From assembly GCF_009857595.1 (NCBI RefSeq), contig NZ_WWCU01000007.1, positions 124,001 to 188,000 on the forward strand: a DNA stretch of 64,000 bases, given 5' to 3'. The DNA is from Pseudoduganella aquatica. GTDB lineage: Bacteria; Pseudomonadota; Gammaproteobacteria; Burkholderiales; Burkholderiaceae_D. The notes beneath the pieces are model-generated. The model saw nothing but the letters and a program-made list of their open reading frames with translations. It made no database searches and had not been told where the DNA came from. Of the stretch, positions 45,202-55,308 are shown piece by piece (position 1 is the first letter of the stretch; every line of letters begins with the position of its first letter). Both the position numbers and the translations under genes were made by a program.

Positions 45202-45723
45202 TCAGCCTTGCGTGGCCGGCGCAGCGGGGGCGGCGGCGGCCGGTTTCATCTGTTCTGCGTTGCGGCATTCATTGGCCAGCTGGCGGTTCTGCTTGGAGTC
45301 CAGCAGCATGCCCTTGGCCGGGATGCCGATCCAGATCAGGCCGTACAGCTTGTTCTCGAAGCGGTTGGCGCCGGTGGTGGTGCCGACGCGCTTCAGGCGG
45401 TGCAGGCGTTTTTTCCAGCGCAGGGCGATGAAGTTGTCGTCGCCGGCGTTCTGGTAAATGGTGATCTTGTTGCCCAGCTCGCAGTCGAAATCGACCACGG
45501 TGGAGCCTTCCACGCCCGGTTCGGCGGCTTCTTCGGCTTCCTCCGGCGTGGTGGGCGACACGGCCGGCGCAGCGCCCGTTTCGGACGGCTTGGCCGCCTT
45601 CTTGGCGCCTTTGACGGCCTTCTTGGCGGTGGTGTGGACTTCGGCCTGGGCGGCTGGCGCCATGCACAGGGACAGCGAGCCGAGCGCGAAGCTGCAGGCC
45701 AGGAATAATTTGGAGATGGACAT
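45202..45723 (-). CDS. Secreted small protein, MliC-like C-terminal domain
   Basis: 173 aa. A signal peptide (LFLACSFALGSLSLCMAPAA-QA) is followed by a Lys/Ala-rich then Glu-rich low-complexity linker (residues about 28-75). The C-terminal domain begins DFDCELGNKITIYQNAG and ends NRQLANECRNAEQM, with two Cys suited to a disulfide. Strand pattern and Cys spacing resemble MliC-type lysozyme inhibitor domains, but this is a visual similarity only. Its ATG overlaps the stop of the upstream citrate-lyase-like gene (TAATG), so it is translationally coupled to a metabolic gene. Confidence 0.68.
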   Translation of the reverse strand: MSISKLFLACSFALGSLSLCMAPAAQAEVHTTAKKAVKGAKKAAKPSETGAAPAVSPTTPEEAEEAAEPGVEGSTVVDFDCELGNKITIYQNAGDDNFIALRWKKRLHRLKRVGTTTGANRFENKLYGLIWIGIPAKGMLLDSKQNRQLANECRNAEQMKPAAAAPAAPATQG

Positions 45724-46844
45724 TACTTGGATTCCGTTACGGGTTCGACAGGGTTGAGCAGGGCGGCGGCCGCTTCCGGCAGCGCCAGGCCCGCCAGGCG
45801 CGCGCGTTGCAGCACGGTCCAATAATAGCGGTAGCTGGCGCGGTCGTGCAGGCGGCCGTTCTGCGAGATCGGTCCCCACTGCACGCGCTCGGCGTCCTGC
45901 AGGATATGGGTGGCTTCGTTCACTTCGGACAGGCGCGGCGTGAAGGCCTTGATCACCGGCTTGATCTGGTTCGGGTGGATGCTCCACATGCGCGTGTAGC
46001 CGAATTCGGCGGCGGCGCGCTGGGCGTCGTTGGCCACCACGGCCGGGTCCTTGATCTCGGTGGTCACATTGTGCGACGGCACCTTGCCGTGCGCGTGGCA
46101 GGCGGCGGCGATTTCCAGCTTGGCGCGCACCACCAGCGGGTGCGTGAACTGGCCCGGCGTGCGCATGGCGTTGCCCGGCACCGCGCCGTAGTGGCTGGAC
46201 ACGAAGTCCATGATGCCGAAGGACAGGCATTCCACCTGGGGCAGGGCGGCGATGGCGTACACGTCGTGCAGGGCGCCGTGGGTTTCGATCAGCACGTGCA
46301 CCGGCAGGCTGCCGGCGCGGCCGGCCTTCTGCGCATGGGTGTTGATGATGTCGATGGCGCGCTGCACGTCCTGCACGCCGTCCGGCTTGGGCAGCACGAC
46401 GTAGGCCAGCTTGTGCGCGGCGGCGCCGCAGATGATTTCCACGTCGCGCTCGAAGTGCGGGCTGCGCAGGTCGTGCATGCGGGCGCCGATGCGGTGGAAT
46501 TTGTTGTCGTCGCTGAGCAGCAGCTCGGCCACGAGGCGCGCGTGCGCCTCCTCGTTGCCGGCGGAGGCGCCGTCTTCGCAATCGAAGGTGATGTCGAACA
46601 GCGGGCCAAGTTCTTGTTGCAAGGCAATCGATTTGCGCATCAGCTTTTCGGAGCCGGCGTAGTGGTCGCAGGCCGGCAAGAGCAGCGGCTGGCGAGTGCC
46701 CTGGAATAAAACCTCGGATGGATGCATGCGGGAAGAAGAAGGGGACTGGGACGGGGAGGGGGCTGCGGCGGGCGCAGACGGAGACGCCGCACTGCTCTCG
46801 GCAGTGCGGCGGGTGCGGCGTATGGTCGGCTTAACCGGTTCCAC
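45723..46844 (-). CDS. HpcH/HpaI aldolase, citrate lyase beta-subunit-like protein
   Basis: 373 aa from GTG 46844. The catalytic domain starts near residue 40 (MHPSEVLFQG). It has the metal/CoA-ester lyase features DITFDCEDGA, HVLIETHGAL, LSFGIMDFVSS and WSIHPNQIKPV. Relatives act on CoA thioesters such as malyl-CoA or citramalyl-CoA; a lone gene without citDF is not a citrate lyase. The first 40 residues are a Ser/Pro/Ala-rich tail unlike usual family members; ATG 46727 would remove them but has no ribosome site. It is 18 nt after mdh and overlaps the next gene by 1 nt. Confidence 0.82.
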   Translation of the reverse strand: MEPVKPTIRRTRRTAESSAASPSAPAAAPSPSQSPSSSRMHPSEVLFQGTRQPLLLPACDHYAGSEKLMRKSIALQQELGPLFDITFDCEDGASAGNEEAHARLVAELLLSDDNKFHRIGARMHDLRSPHFERDVEIICGAAAHKLAYVVLPKPDGVQDVQRAIDIINTHAQKAGRAGSLPVHVLIETHGALHDVYAIAALPQVECLSFGIMDFVSSHYGAVPGNAMRTPGQFTHPLVVRAKLEIAAACHAHGKVPSHNVTTEIKDPAVVANDAQRAAAEFGYTRMWSIHPNQIKPVIKAFTPRLSEVNEATHILQDAERVQWGPISQNGRLHDRASYRYYWTVLQRARLAGLALPEAAAALLNPVEPVTESK

Positions 46845-46862
46845 AGTCGCCAGGCGGGCTGA

Positions 46863-47852
46863 TTATGGCAGCAGGTGCTTCACGCCTTCACGCTCTTCGG
46901 TCAGTTCCTTCAGCGTGATGTTGATGCGCTCTTGCGAGAAAGCGTCGATTTCCAGGCCTTGAACGATGGTGTATTCGCCGTTCGCGGTGGTCACCGGGAA
47001 ACCGAACATGGTGCCTTCGGGGATGCCGTAGGAGCCGTCCGATGGGATGCCCATGGTGGTCCACTTGCCGTTGGTGCCCAGTACCCAGTCGCGCACGTGG
47101 TCGATGGCGGCGTTGGCGGCCGAAGCAGCCGAGGACAGGCCGCGCGCTTCGATGATGGCCGCGCCGCGCTTGCCCACGGTAGGCAGGAAGGTGTTGGCGT
47201 TCCATTCCTGGTCGTTGATCAGGTCCTTGACCGATTTGCCGTCCACGGTGGCGAAACGGTAGTCGGCGTACATGGTTGGCGAGTGGTTGCCCCATACGCA
47301 CAGCTTCTCGATGTCTTTCACCTGGGTGCCGGTCTTGGCAGCCACTTGCGACAGCGCGCGGTTGTGGTCCAGGCGCAGCATGGCGGTGAAGTTCTTCGCC
47401 GGCAGCGAAGGCGCCGATTTCATGGCGATGTAGGCGTTGGTGTTGGCCGGGTTGCCCACCACCAGCACTTTCACGTTGCGCGAAGCGACGGCGTCCAGCG
47501 CCTTGCCCTGCACGGTGAAGATCTGGGCGTTGGCTTCCAGCAGGTCTTTACGTTCCATGCCTGGGCCGCGCGGACGGGCGCCGACCAGCAGGGCCACGTC
47601 GGCGTCCTTGAAGGCGGTCATCGGGTCGGAGTGGGCGGTCATGCCGGCCAGCAGCGGGAACGCGCAGTCGTCGATTTCCATCATGACGCCTTTGAGCGCT
47701 TTTTGCGCTTTTTCGTCAGCGATTTCAAGCAGTTGCAGGATGACCGGCTGGTCTTTGCCCAGCATGTCGCCGTTGGCGATGCGGAACAGCAGGGAATAGC
47801 CGATCTGGCCGGCGGCGCCGGTAACGGCAACACGCATTGGGGTTTTAGCCAT
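46863..47852 (-). CDS. mdh: Malate dehydrogenase
   Basis: 329 aa, cytosolic-type MDH as in most betaproteobacteria. NAD-binding [20 protein letters not shown], substrate loop [27 protein letters not shown] and the catalytic His in [12 protein letters not shown] are all present. It oxidises malate to oxaloacetate for citrate synthase. The start has TTTGGAGA 6 nt upstream. It is the first gene of the leftward group and divergent from gntR across 289 bp holding the palindrome at 48069. Confidence 0.97.
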   Translation of the reverse strand: MAKTPMRVAVTGAAGQIGYSLLFRIANGDMLGKDQPVILQLLEIADEKAQKALKGVMMEIDDCAFPLLAGMTAHSDPMTAFKDADVALLVGARPRGPGMERKDLLEANAQIFTVQGKALDAVASRNVKVLVVGNPANTNAYIAMKSAPSLPAKNFTAMLRLDHNRALSQVAAKTGTQVKDIEKLCVWGNHSPTMYADYRFATVDGKSVKDLINDQEWNANTFLPTVGKRGAAIIEARGLSSAASAANAAIDHVRDWVLGTNGKWTTMGIPSDGSYGIPEGTMFGFPVTTANGEYTIVQGLEIDAFSQERINITLKELTEEREGVKHLLP

Positions 47853-48068
47853 GATGAATCTCCAAAGTGGAATAGAAAACGATCTTGAAGCTGGGCCTAC
47901 GCTTGCGGAAAACTATAATGATACCAAAACCGGCAAGGTTTATTGTTTGCCTTTGACCGGTGCAACGACTATGCTCTTCTTGTTCCGATGCGCGCTGCGC
48001 GCGGGCGGACAAAGAGGGCATAGCCGCCGAGTGTAGGCCGGTCTTCTGCTTCTGTCAATCATATCTTA

Positions 48069-48084
48069 TGTCTTATATAAGACA
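48069..48084. promoter_or_regulatory. Perfect 16-bp palindrome, candidate GntR operator
   Basis: tgtcttatataagaca is completely self-complementary, and lies in the mdh/gntR divergent intergenic region, 58 bp before the gntR start. Its TNTxATATAxNA-like core suits a dimeric GntR-family repressor; autoregulation and control of mdh from one site is the simplest reading. Confidence 0.7.
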
Positions 48085-48141
48085 GATAAGTTGTCGTGTT
48101 TTGCTGGACGCCACCGGGCTTTTGTGGTGAAATCCGGGTCT

Positions 48142-48987
48142 ATGAATTCCGCCCCGTCCAATCTGACCAACCAAGGCGCCGCCGCGAGCGGCACGGTCAG
48201 CCCGACGGCGCCGTCCGCCGGCCCGCTGGCGCCCGCCGCCGCAGGCCAGGCGGCCTCTCCATCCGCATCCTCCCCCACGTTTTCCCCGCTGTACCAGCAG
48301 ATCAAGGCCCTGATCACGCAAAGCCTGCAGTCGGGCGAGTGGAAGCCGGGCGAGCTGATACCGAGCGAAGTGGAACTGGCGGCGCGCTTCAAGGTCAGCC
48401 AGGGCACGGTGCGCAAGGCCATCGACGAACTGGCGGCGGAAAATCTCGTGATGCGCAAGCAGGGCAAGGGCACCTTCGTGTCCACCCACCACGAGGCGCG
48501 CGCCCATTTCCGCTTCCTGCGCCTGATGCCGGACGAAGGCGTGCCGCACTACCCAGAATCCAAGTTCATTGAAGTCAAGCGCACCCGCGCGCCCGCCGAC
48601 GTGGCGCGCCTGCTGGAGCTGAAGTCCGGCGACGCCGTGGTGTTCATCAAGCGCGTGCAGTCCTTCGACGGCATGCCCACCATCGTCGAGGAGCTGTGGC
48701 TGCCCGGCCTGATCTTCAAGGGACTGACCGCCGAACGGCTGGTCGAGTACAAAGGGCCGATGTACGGCCTGTTCGAATCCGAGTTCGGCACGCGCATGAT
48801 CCGCGCCGCCGAGAAAATCCGTGCCGTGTGCGCCGACGAGGGCGCCGCGTCACTGCTGCAGGTCGCGCAGGGCACGCCCCTGCTGATGGCCGAACGCGTC
48901 TCCTTCACCTACGGCGACAAGCCGGTGGAGCTGCGCCGTGGCCTCTATTCGACCGAACGGCATCATTATCAGAATGACCTGAACTGA
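48142..48987 (+). CDS. GntR family regulator, HutC/UTRA subgroup
   Basis: 281 aa from ATG 48142. The first 45 residues are an Ala/Ser/Pro-rich tail. The GntR winged helix spans about 48-118 (FSPLYQQIKALITQSLQSGE, then IPSEVELAARFKVSQGTVRK). The UTRA ligand domain follows (about 130-275), with RVQSFDGMPTIVEELWLPG and PLLMAERVSFTYGDKPVELR. UTRA domains bind small sugars or carboxylates. Its place between mdh and sdhC suggests that it controls TCA genes in response to an intermediate. A 203-bp gap with an inverted repeat separates it from sdhC. Confidence 0.9.
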   Translation: MNSAPSNLTNQGAAASGTVSPTAPSAGPLAPAAAGQAASPSASSPTFSPLYQQIKALITQSLQSGEWKPGELIPSEVELAARFKVSQGTVRKAIDELAAENLVMRKQGKGTFVSTHHEARAHFRFLRLMPDEGVPHYPESKFIEVKRTRAPADVARLLELKSGDAVVFIKRVQSFDGMPTIVEELWLPGLIFKGLTAERLVEYKGPMYGLFESEFGTRMIRAAEKIRAVCADEGAASLLQVAQGTPLLMAERVSFTYGDKPVELRRGLYSTERHHYQNDLN

Positions 48988-49100
48988 AAAACGCATAAGG
49001 GAGACGCGCTGTCCGGCTGCCGACCGGGCTATGTTGCGCTAATAACACGCCACCTTGCACAATTTGCAAAAGTCGGCTACGACAAAACATAATTTTGGTT

Positions 49101-49118
49101 ATATGTAACAATACATAT
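49101..49118. promoter_or_regulatory. Inverted repeat upstream of sdhC
   Basis: atatgt and acatat arms separated by aacaat, in an AT-rich stretch 73 bp before the sdhC ATG. It resembles the AT-rich core of the palindrome at 48069 but is not a copy. It could be a promoter-proximal operator of the sdh operon. Confidence 0.45.
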
Positions 49119-49190
49119 TGGTCTGAACTGCAAAAATCGGCGAAAATCGCAGTCTCACAAATTTAGCATTACGTATAGGGAGGTCTTGTC

Positions 49191-49613
49191 ATGTCAGAAG
49201 CCGTAAGAGAAGCACCAAAAAAAGAACGGCCGCAATTCACCAATATCCACGTCACGCAATTGTCCAACTACCGCCTGCCGCTGGCCGGCGTAGTGTCCAT
49301 CCTGCACCGCATTTCCGGTTTCCTGATGTTCGCGCTGTTGCCCGTGGTGCTGTATCTCCTTGAGAAGAGCCTGTTATCTGAGATCTCTTTCGAGCATTTC
49401 AAGGGCATCGCTTCGCATTGGTTCATGAAGCTGGTGATCCTGGCGCTGGTCTGGGGCTATATGCAGCACTTCTGCGCCGGCGTGCGCCACCTGATCATGG
49501 ACACCCACGTGGGCCTGGATAAAGACTCGGCGCGCAAGTCGGCAGCCACCGTGCTGGTGATCAGCCTGACGCTGACCGCGCTGGTCGCACTGAAACTGTT
49601 TGGAGTATTCTGA
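49191..49613 (+). CDS. sdhC: Succinate dehydrogenase cytochrome b556 subunit
   Basis: 140 aa. It has three transmembrane helices, the N-terminal signature RPQFTNIHVTQLSNYRLPLA, the HRISG motif (ILHRISGFLMFA) and a haem-ligand His in FCAGVRHLIMDTH. It anchors complex II in the membrane and contributes to the quinone site. GGGAGG lies upstream of ATG 49191. sdhD starts one base after its stop. First gene of sdhCDAB-sdhE. Confidence 0.95.
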   Translation: MSEAVREAPKKERPQFTNIHVTQLSNYRLPLAGVVSILHRISGFLMFALLPVVLYLLEKSLLSEISFEHFKGIASHWFMKLVILALVWGYMQHFCAGVRHLIMDTHVGLDKDSARKSAATVLVISLTLTALVALKLFGVF

Positions 49614-49614
49614 C

Positions 49615-49980
49615 ATGGCAAAAAACAATATCGGACCTAAGCGCCTGGTCGTCGGCGCAGGCTACGGCGTGCGCGACTGGCTGGCCCAGCGCGTGACCGC
49701 GGTACTGATGGTGGTCTACACCGCCGTCCTGCTGATTTCCTTCCTCACCGGCAGCAACTTCAGCTACGAAGGCTGGGCTGGCCTGTTCGCCCAGCAGTGG
49801 TTCAAGCTGTTCAGCGCCGTCACCCTGTTCGGCCTGTTCTACCACGCCTGGGTAGGCATGCGCGACATCTGGATGGACTACGTCAAGCCCGTAGGCATCC
49901 GTCTGGCGCTGCAAATCATCACCATCGGCTGGCTGATTGGCTGCGCCGTGTGGTCGGTACAAATACTCTGGAGTGTGTAA
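49615..49980 (+). CDS. sdhD: Succinate dehydrogenase hydrophobic membrane anchor subunit
   Basis: 121 aa from ATG 49615, one base after the sdhC stop. Three transmembrane helices: [39 protein letters not shown] (with the haem-side His) and [20 protein letters not shown]. The pattern [13 protein letters not shown] is family-typical. It forms the membrane anchor of complex II together with SdhC. sdhA begins 3 nt downstream. Confidence 0.94.
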   Translation: MAKNNIGPKRLVVGAGYGVRDWLAQRVTAVLMVVYTAVLLISFLTGSNFSYEGWAGLFAQQWFKLFSAVTLFGLFYHAWVGMRDIWMDYVKPVGIRLALQIITIGWLIGCAVWSVQILWSV

Positions 49981-49982
49981 TC

Positions 49983-51761
<1,779 letters not shown>

Positions 51762-51777
51762 GCAAGGGCTCATTACC

Positions 51778-52488
51778 ATGCCACGCACTCTCAAATTCAA
51801 GATTTACCGCTACGATCCGGACCAGGACGCCAAGCCGTACATGCAAGACCTGACGGTGGAACTGAAGGACACCGACAAGATGCTGCTGGACGCGCTGCAG
51901 CGCATCAAGTCCGACGTCGACGACTCGCTGGCCCTGCGCCGCTCCTGCCGCGAAGGCGTGTGCGGTTCGGACGCGATGAACATCAACGGCAAGAACGGCC
52001 TGGCCTGCACCACCAACCTGAACGAGCTGACCGAGCCTATCGTGCTGCGTCCTCTGCCAGGCCTGCCGGTGATCCGCGACCTGATCGTCGACATGACCCA
52101 GTTCTTCAAGCAGTACGATTCGATCAAGCCTTTCCTGATCAACGATTCGATCCCGCCTGAAAAAGAACGCCTGCAGACCCCTGCCGAGCGCGAAGAACTA
52201 GACGGCCTGTACGAGTGCATCCTGTGCGCGTGCTGCTCGACCTCGTGCCCGTCGTTCTGGTGGAATCCGGACAAGTTCGTCGGTCCTGCCGGCCTGCTGC
52301 AAGCCTACCGCTTCATCGCCGACTCGCGCGACGAAGCCACCGGCGCGCGCCTGGACAACCTGGAAGACCCGTACCGCCTGTTCCGCTGCCACTCGATCAT
52401 GAACTGCGTCGATGTCTGCCCCAAGGGTCTGAACCCGAACAAGGCCATCGGCAAGATCAAAGAGCTGATGGTACGCCGCTCGATCTGA
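51778..52488 (+). CDS. sdhB: Succinate dehydrogenase iron-sulfur subunit
   Basis: 236 aa. Cluster ligands are complete: the 2Fe-2S motif SCREGVCGSDAM plus later GLACTTN, the 4Fe-4S motif CILCACCSTSCPS, and the 3Fe-4S site CHSIMNCVDVCPKGLNP. It carries electrons from SdhA FAD to quinone at SdhCD. sdhE follows after 1 nt. Confidence 0.97.
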   Translation: MPRTLKFKIYRYDPDQDAKPYMQDLTVELKDTDKMLLDALQRIKSDVDDSLALRRSCREGVCGSDAMNINGKNGLACTTNLNELTEPIVLRPLPGLPVIRDLIVDMTQFFKQYDSIKPFLINDSIPPEKERLQTPAEREELDGLYECILCACCSTSCPSFWWNPDKFVGPAGLLQAYRFIADSRDEATGARLDNLEDPYRLFRCHSIMNCVDVCPKGLNPNKAIGKIKELMVRRSI

Positions 52489-52489
52489 T

Positions 52490-52771
52490 ATGAGCGAACT
52501 GGAAAAATCTGCGCATCAGGCAGACCCGGCCAACCGCGCGCGCCTGCGCTGGCGCGCCCGCCGGGGTTTGCTGGAAAACGATATCATCCTGACTCGCTTT
52601 CTCGATGCGCATGAAACCGAATTGACCGACGAAGAAGTGGACGCGTTCACGCGGCTCCTCGACTTGTCGGACAATGCGCTGATGGATCTGGTGCTGGCTC
52701 GCGCAGAGCCGGAAGGCGAGATCGATCTGCCGCATGTGCACGCACTGCTGCAACGTCTGCGTCTCGCCTGA
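52490..52771 (+). CDS. sdhE: Succinate dehydrogenase FAD assembly factor
   Basis: 93 aa. The SdhE/Sdh5 signature RGxxE is RRGLLEND at residues 25-32, in a small helical bundle. It promotes covalent flavinylation of SdhA. Location directly behind sdhB (1 nt gap) and before gltA is typical of betaproteobacteria. Confidence 0.92.
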   Translation: MSELEKSAHQADPANRARLRWRARRGLLENDIILTRFLDAHETELTDEEVDAFTRLLDLSDNALMDLVLARAEPEGEIDLPHVHALLQRLRLA

Positions 52772-52863
52772 TCGCGCAGGGCGGCCCCATGGCGGGCCGC
52801 CCGCGCCGCCGGAAGTTTAGAAGTTTTTTTTATAAGCCGCATCTCTCCAAGAAGGAAGAGTCC

Positions 52864-54165
<1,302 letters not shown>

Positions 54166-54189
54166 TCGCCGGTCTGTAGCAGCACAACA

Positions 54190-54217
54190 AAAAAGCGAGC
54201 TTAGGCTCGCTTTTTTT
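54190..54217 (+). terminator. Rho-independent terminator after gltA
   Basis: An A-run plus agcgagc stem, ttag loop, gctcgct and seven T. It can also work for leftward transcripts because of the A-run. Confidence 0.95.
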
Positions 54218-54320
54218 ATTGGGAATCGAATTGTTGCCGGCCTCGCCATTGAGGCGGCACAAGATGTATAAGGAAGCTTGTGCTAAGGTGGGCGGATGAA
54301 CTCAAGGCATCGGGAGGCAA

Positions 54321-54617
54321 ATGATGGACAAGACAATTCCGGCCAGTCTCATCATTGATCTGGATGGGCTAAATGTAGAAGTGGTCGACCGCATGGCGGC
54401 GGAAGCGGGTGTTACGCCTGAGCAATTGGCAAAAGAAGCGTTGAAGTTGCACTTGCAACGATATACAGACAGGCTTGCGTTCAATGCAGCGTGCGAGCGT
54501 TCCTTGCAGCATTATCGAGAAACAGGTTTGCACGTCACCGACGACGAGATTGATGCGTGGTTGTCAGCGCTGGAGGCCGGCAACGACAATGCCGAGCCGC
54601 CGAAATGCCATCGCTAA
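54321..54617 (+). CDS. Putative antitoxin of a RelE/ParE-type toxin-antitoxin pair
   Basis: 98 aa, with GGGAGG before ATG 54321. The N-terminal half (ASLIIDLDGLNVEVVDRMAA, then GVTPEQLAKEALKLHL) resembles a ribbon-helix-helix DNA-binding antitoxin. The C-terminal part (VTDDEIDAWLSALEAGND) is the usual toxin-covering tail with the conserved acidic end. It overlaps the toxin gene by 13 nt, the standard antitoxin-first layout. It should autoregulate the operon. Confidence 0.78.
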   Translation: MMDKTIPASLIIDLDGLNVEVVDRMAAEAGVTPEQLAKEALKLHLQRYTDRLAFNAACERSLQHYRETGLHVTDDEIDAWLSALEAGNDNAEPPKCHR

Positions 54618-54892
54618 GCTGGAGTGATGAGGCTATCAGGGCACTTCAACAGATTTACCATTTTCTTGCGATTCGTGATGAAGCACTGGCTAAACGAGCG
54701 GTCCGTGCCATTCAGGCTGATGCACGTAAGCTGAAGACCTTCCCTTATCTTGGCCATCCGGTTGCCGGCAGCGCTGAGATGCGTGAGCTAACCGTTTCCT
54801 TTGGCCGCAACGGCTATGTGATGCAATACTCGGTGGAATCCGGAGTTGTATTGATTTGCGGTGTGCGGCCTCAGCGCGTACCTGGCTGGTGA
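54605..54892 (+). CDS. RelE/ParE family toxin
   Basis: 95 aa from ATG 54605. WSDEAIRALQQIYHFLAIRD, RAVRAIQADARKLKTFPYLG and RELTVSFGRNGYVMQY with a terminal VLICGVRPQR are the ParE/RelE fold landmarks. RelE members cleave mRNA at the ribosome, ParE members inhibit gyrase; this sequence looks closer to ParE but the distinction is not safe by eye. It is intact, with its antitoxin just upstream. Confidence 0.85.
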   Translation: MPSLSWSDEAIRALQQIYHFLAIRDEALAKRAVRAIQADARKLKTFPYLGHPVAGSAEMRELTVSFGRNGYVMQYSVESGVVLICGVRPQRVPGW

Positions 54893-54905
54893 GCTGCGTG
54901 CCCTG

Positions 54906-55286
54906 TCAATTTTCTTTATCCAGCAAGGCCTGGATTTCTTCGCGTTCCTTGGCGCTGACGTGGCCGCCGCGCAGGGCGGCCAGGACCAGTGCTTTGCCGG
55001 AGCCGGAGAAAGCTTTCTGGATCAGCTCTTTCAACAGATTCGTTTGCACTGATTCCTGCTCCTGCACTGGCGCGTAGACGTGGGCGCGCTGGCTTTCGTC
55101 GCGTGTGAGCAGTCCCTTGGTATGCATTACTTGAAGCAAGCGCAATACCGTTGCGTAGTTCATGTCGGGCCGCGTTTCGATGGCGGCGGCATGCACCTGC
55201 CTGGCCGTGGCGGGGCCTAACGCGAACAGCAGGCGCAGCATCTCCAGCTCGGAGGCGGTCGGTTTGGGTGGGGCGGTGTTCATCAT
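54906..55286 (-). CDS. BlaI/MecI/CopY-type transcriptional repressor
   Basis: 126 aa. Winged helix: LEMLRLLFALGPATARQVHA, then NYATVLRLLQVMHTKGLL, followed by a dimerisation tail with ELIQKAFSGSGKALVLAAL. BlaI repressors are normally cleaved by a BlaR1/M56 membrane peptidase encoded next door; none is present here. The protease-sensitive region cannot be judged. A CTAGA/TCTAG dyad lies a few bases upstream. It converges on the toxin gene. Confidence 0.87.
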   Translation of the reverse strand: MMNTAPPKPTASELEMLRLLFALGPATARQVHAAAIETRPDMNYATVLRLLQVMHTKGLLTRDESQRAHVYAPVQEQESVQTNLLKELIQKAFSGSGKALVLAALRGGHVSAKEREEIQALLDKEN

Positions 55287-55290
55287 GGAC

Positions 55291-55308
55291 CTAGAATAAA
55301 ATATCTAG
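55291..55308. promoter_or_regulatory. Dyad ctaga-N8-tctag before the BlaI-type gene
   Basis: An AT-rich 18-bp dyad with 5-bp arms starts 5 bp upstream of the repressor ATG and overlaps the stop codon of the upstream kinase gene. Position suits autoregulation; a third tctag follows at about 55318. Confidence 0.5.

Noticed and set aside
45723..46844. Citrate lyase beta subunit (citE) naming
   Set aside because: No citD, citF or citC genes are present; a CoA-ester lyase of the same superfamily is more likely, so no symbol was given.
49981..49982. Extended sdhA start upstream of 49983
   Set aside because: Earlier codons overlap sdhD in another frame; GTG 49983 gives the usual SdhA length and N-terminus.
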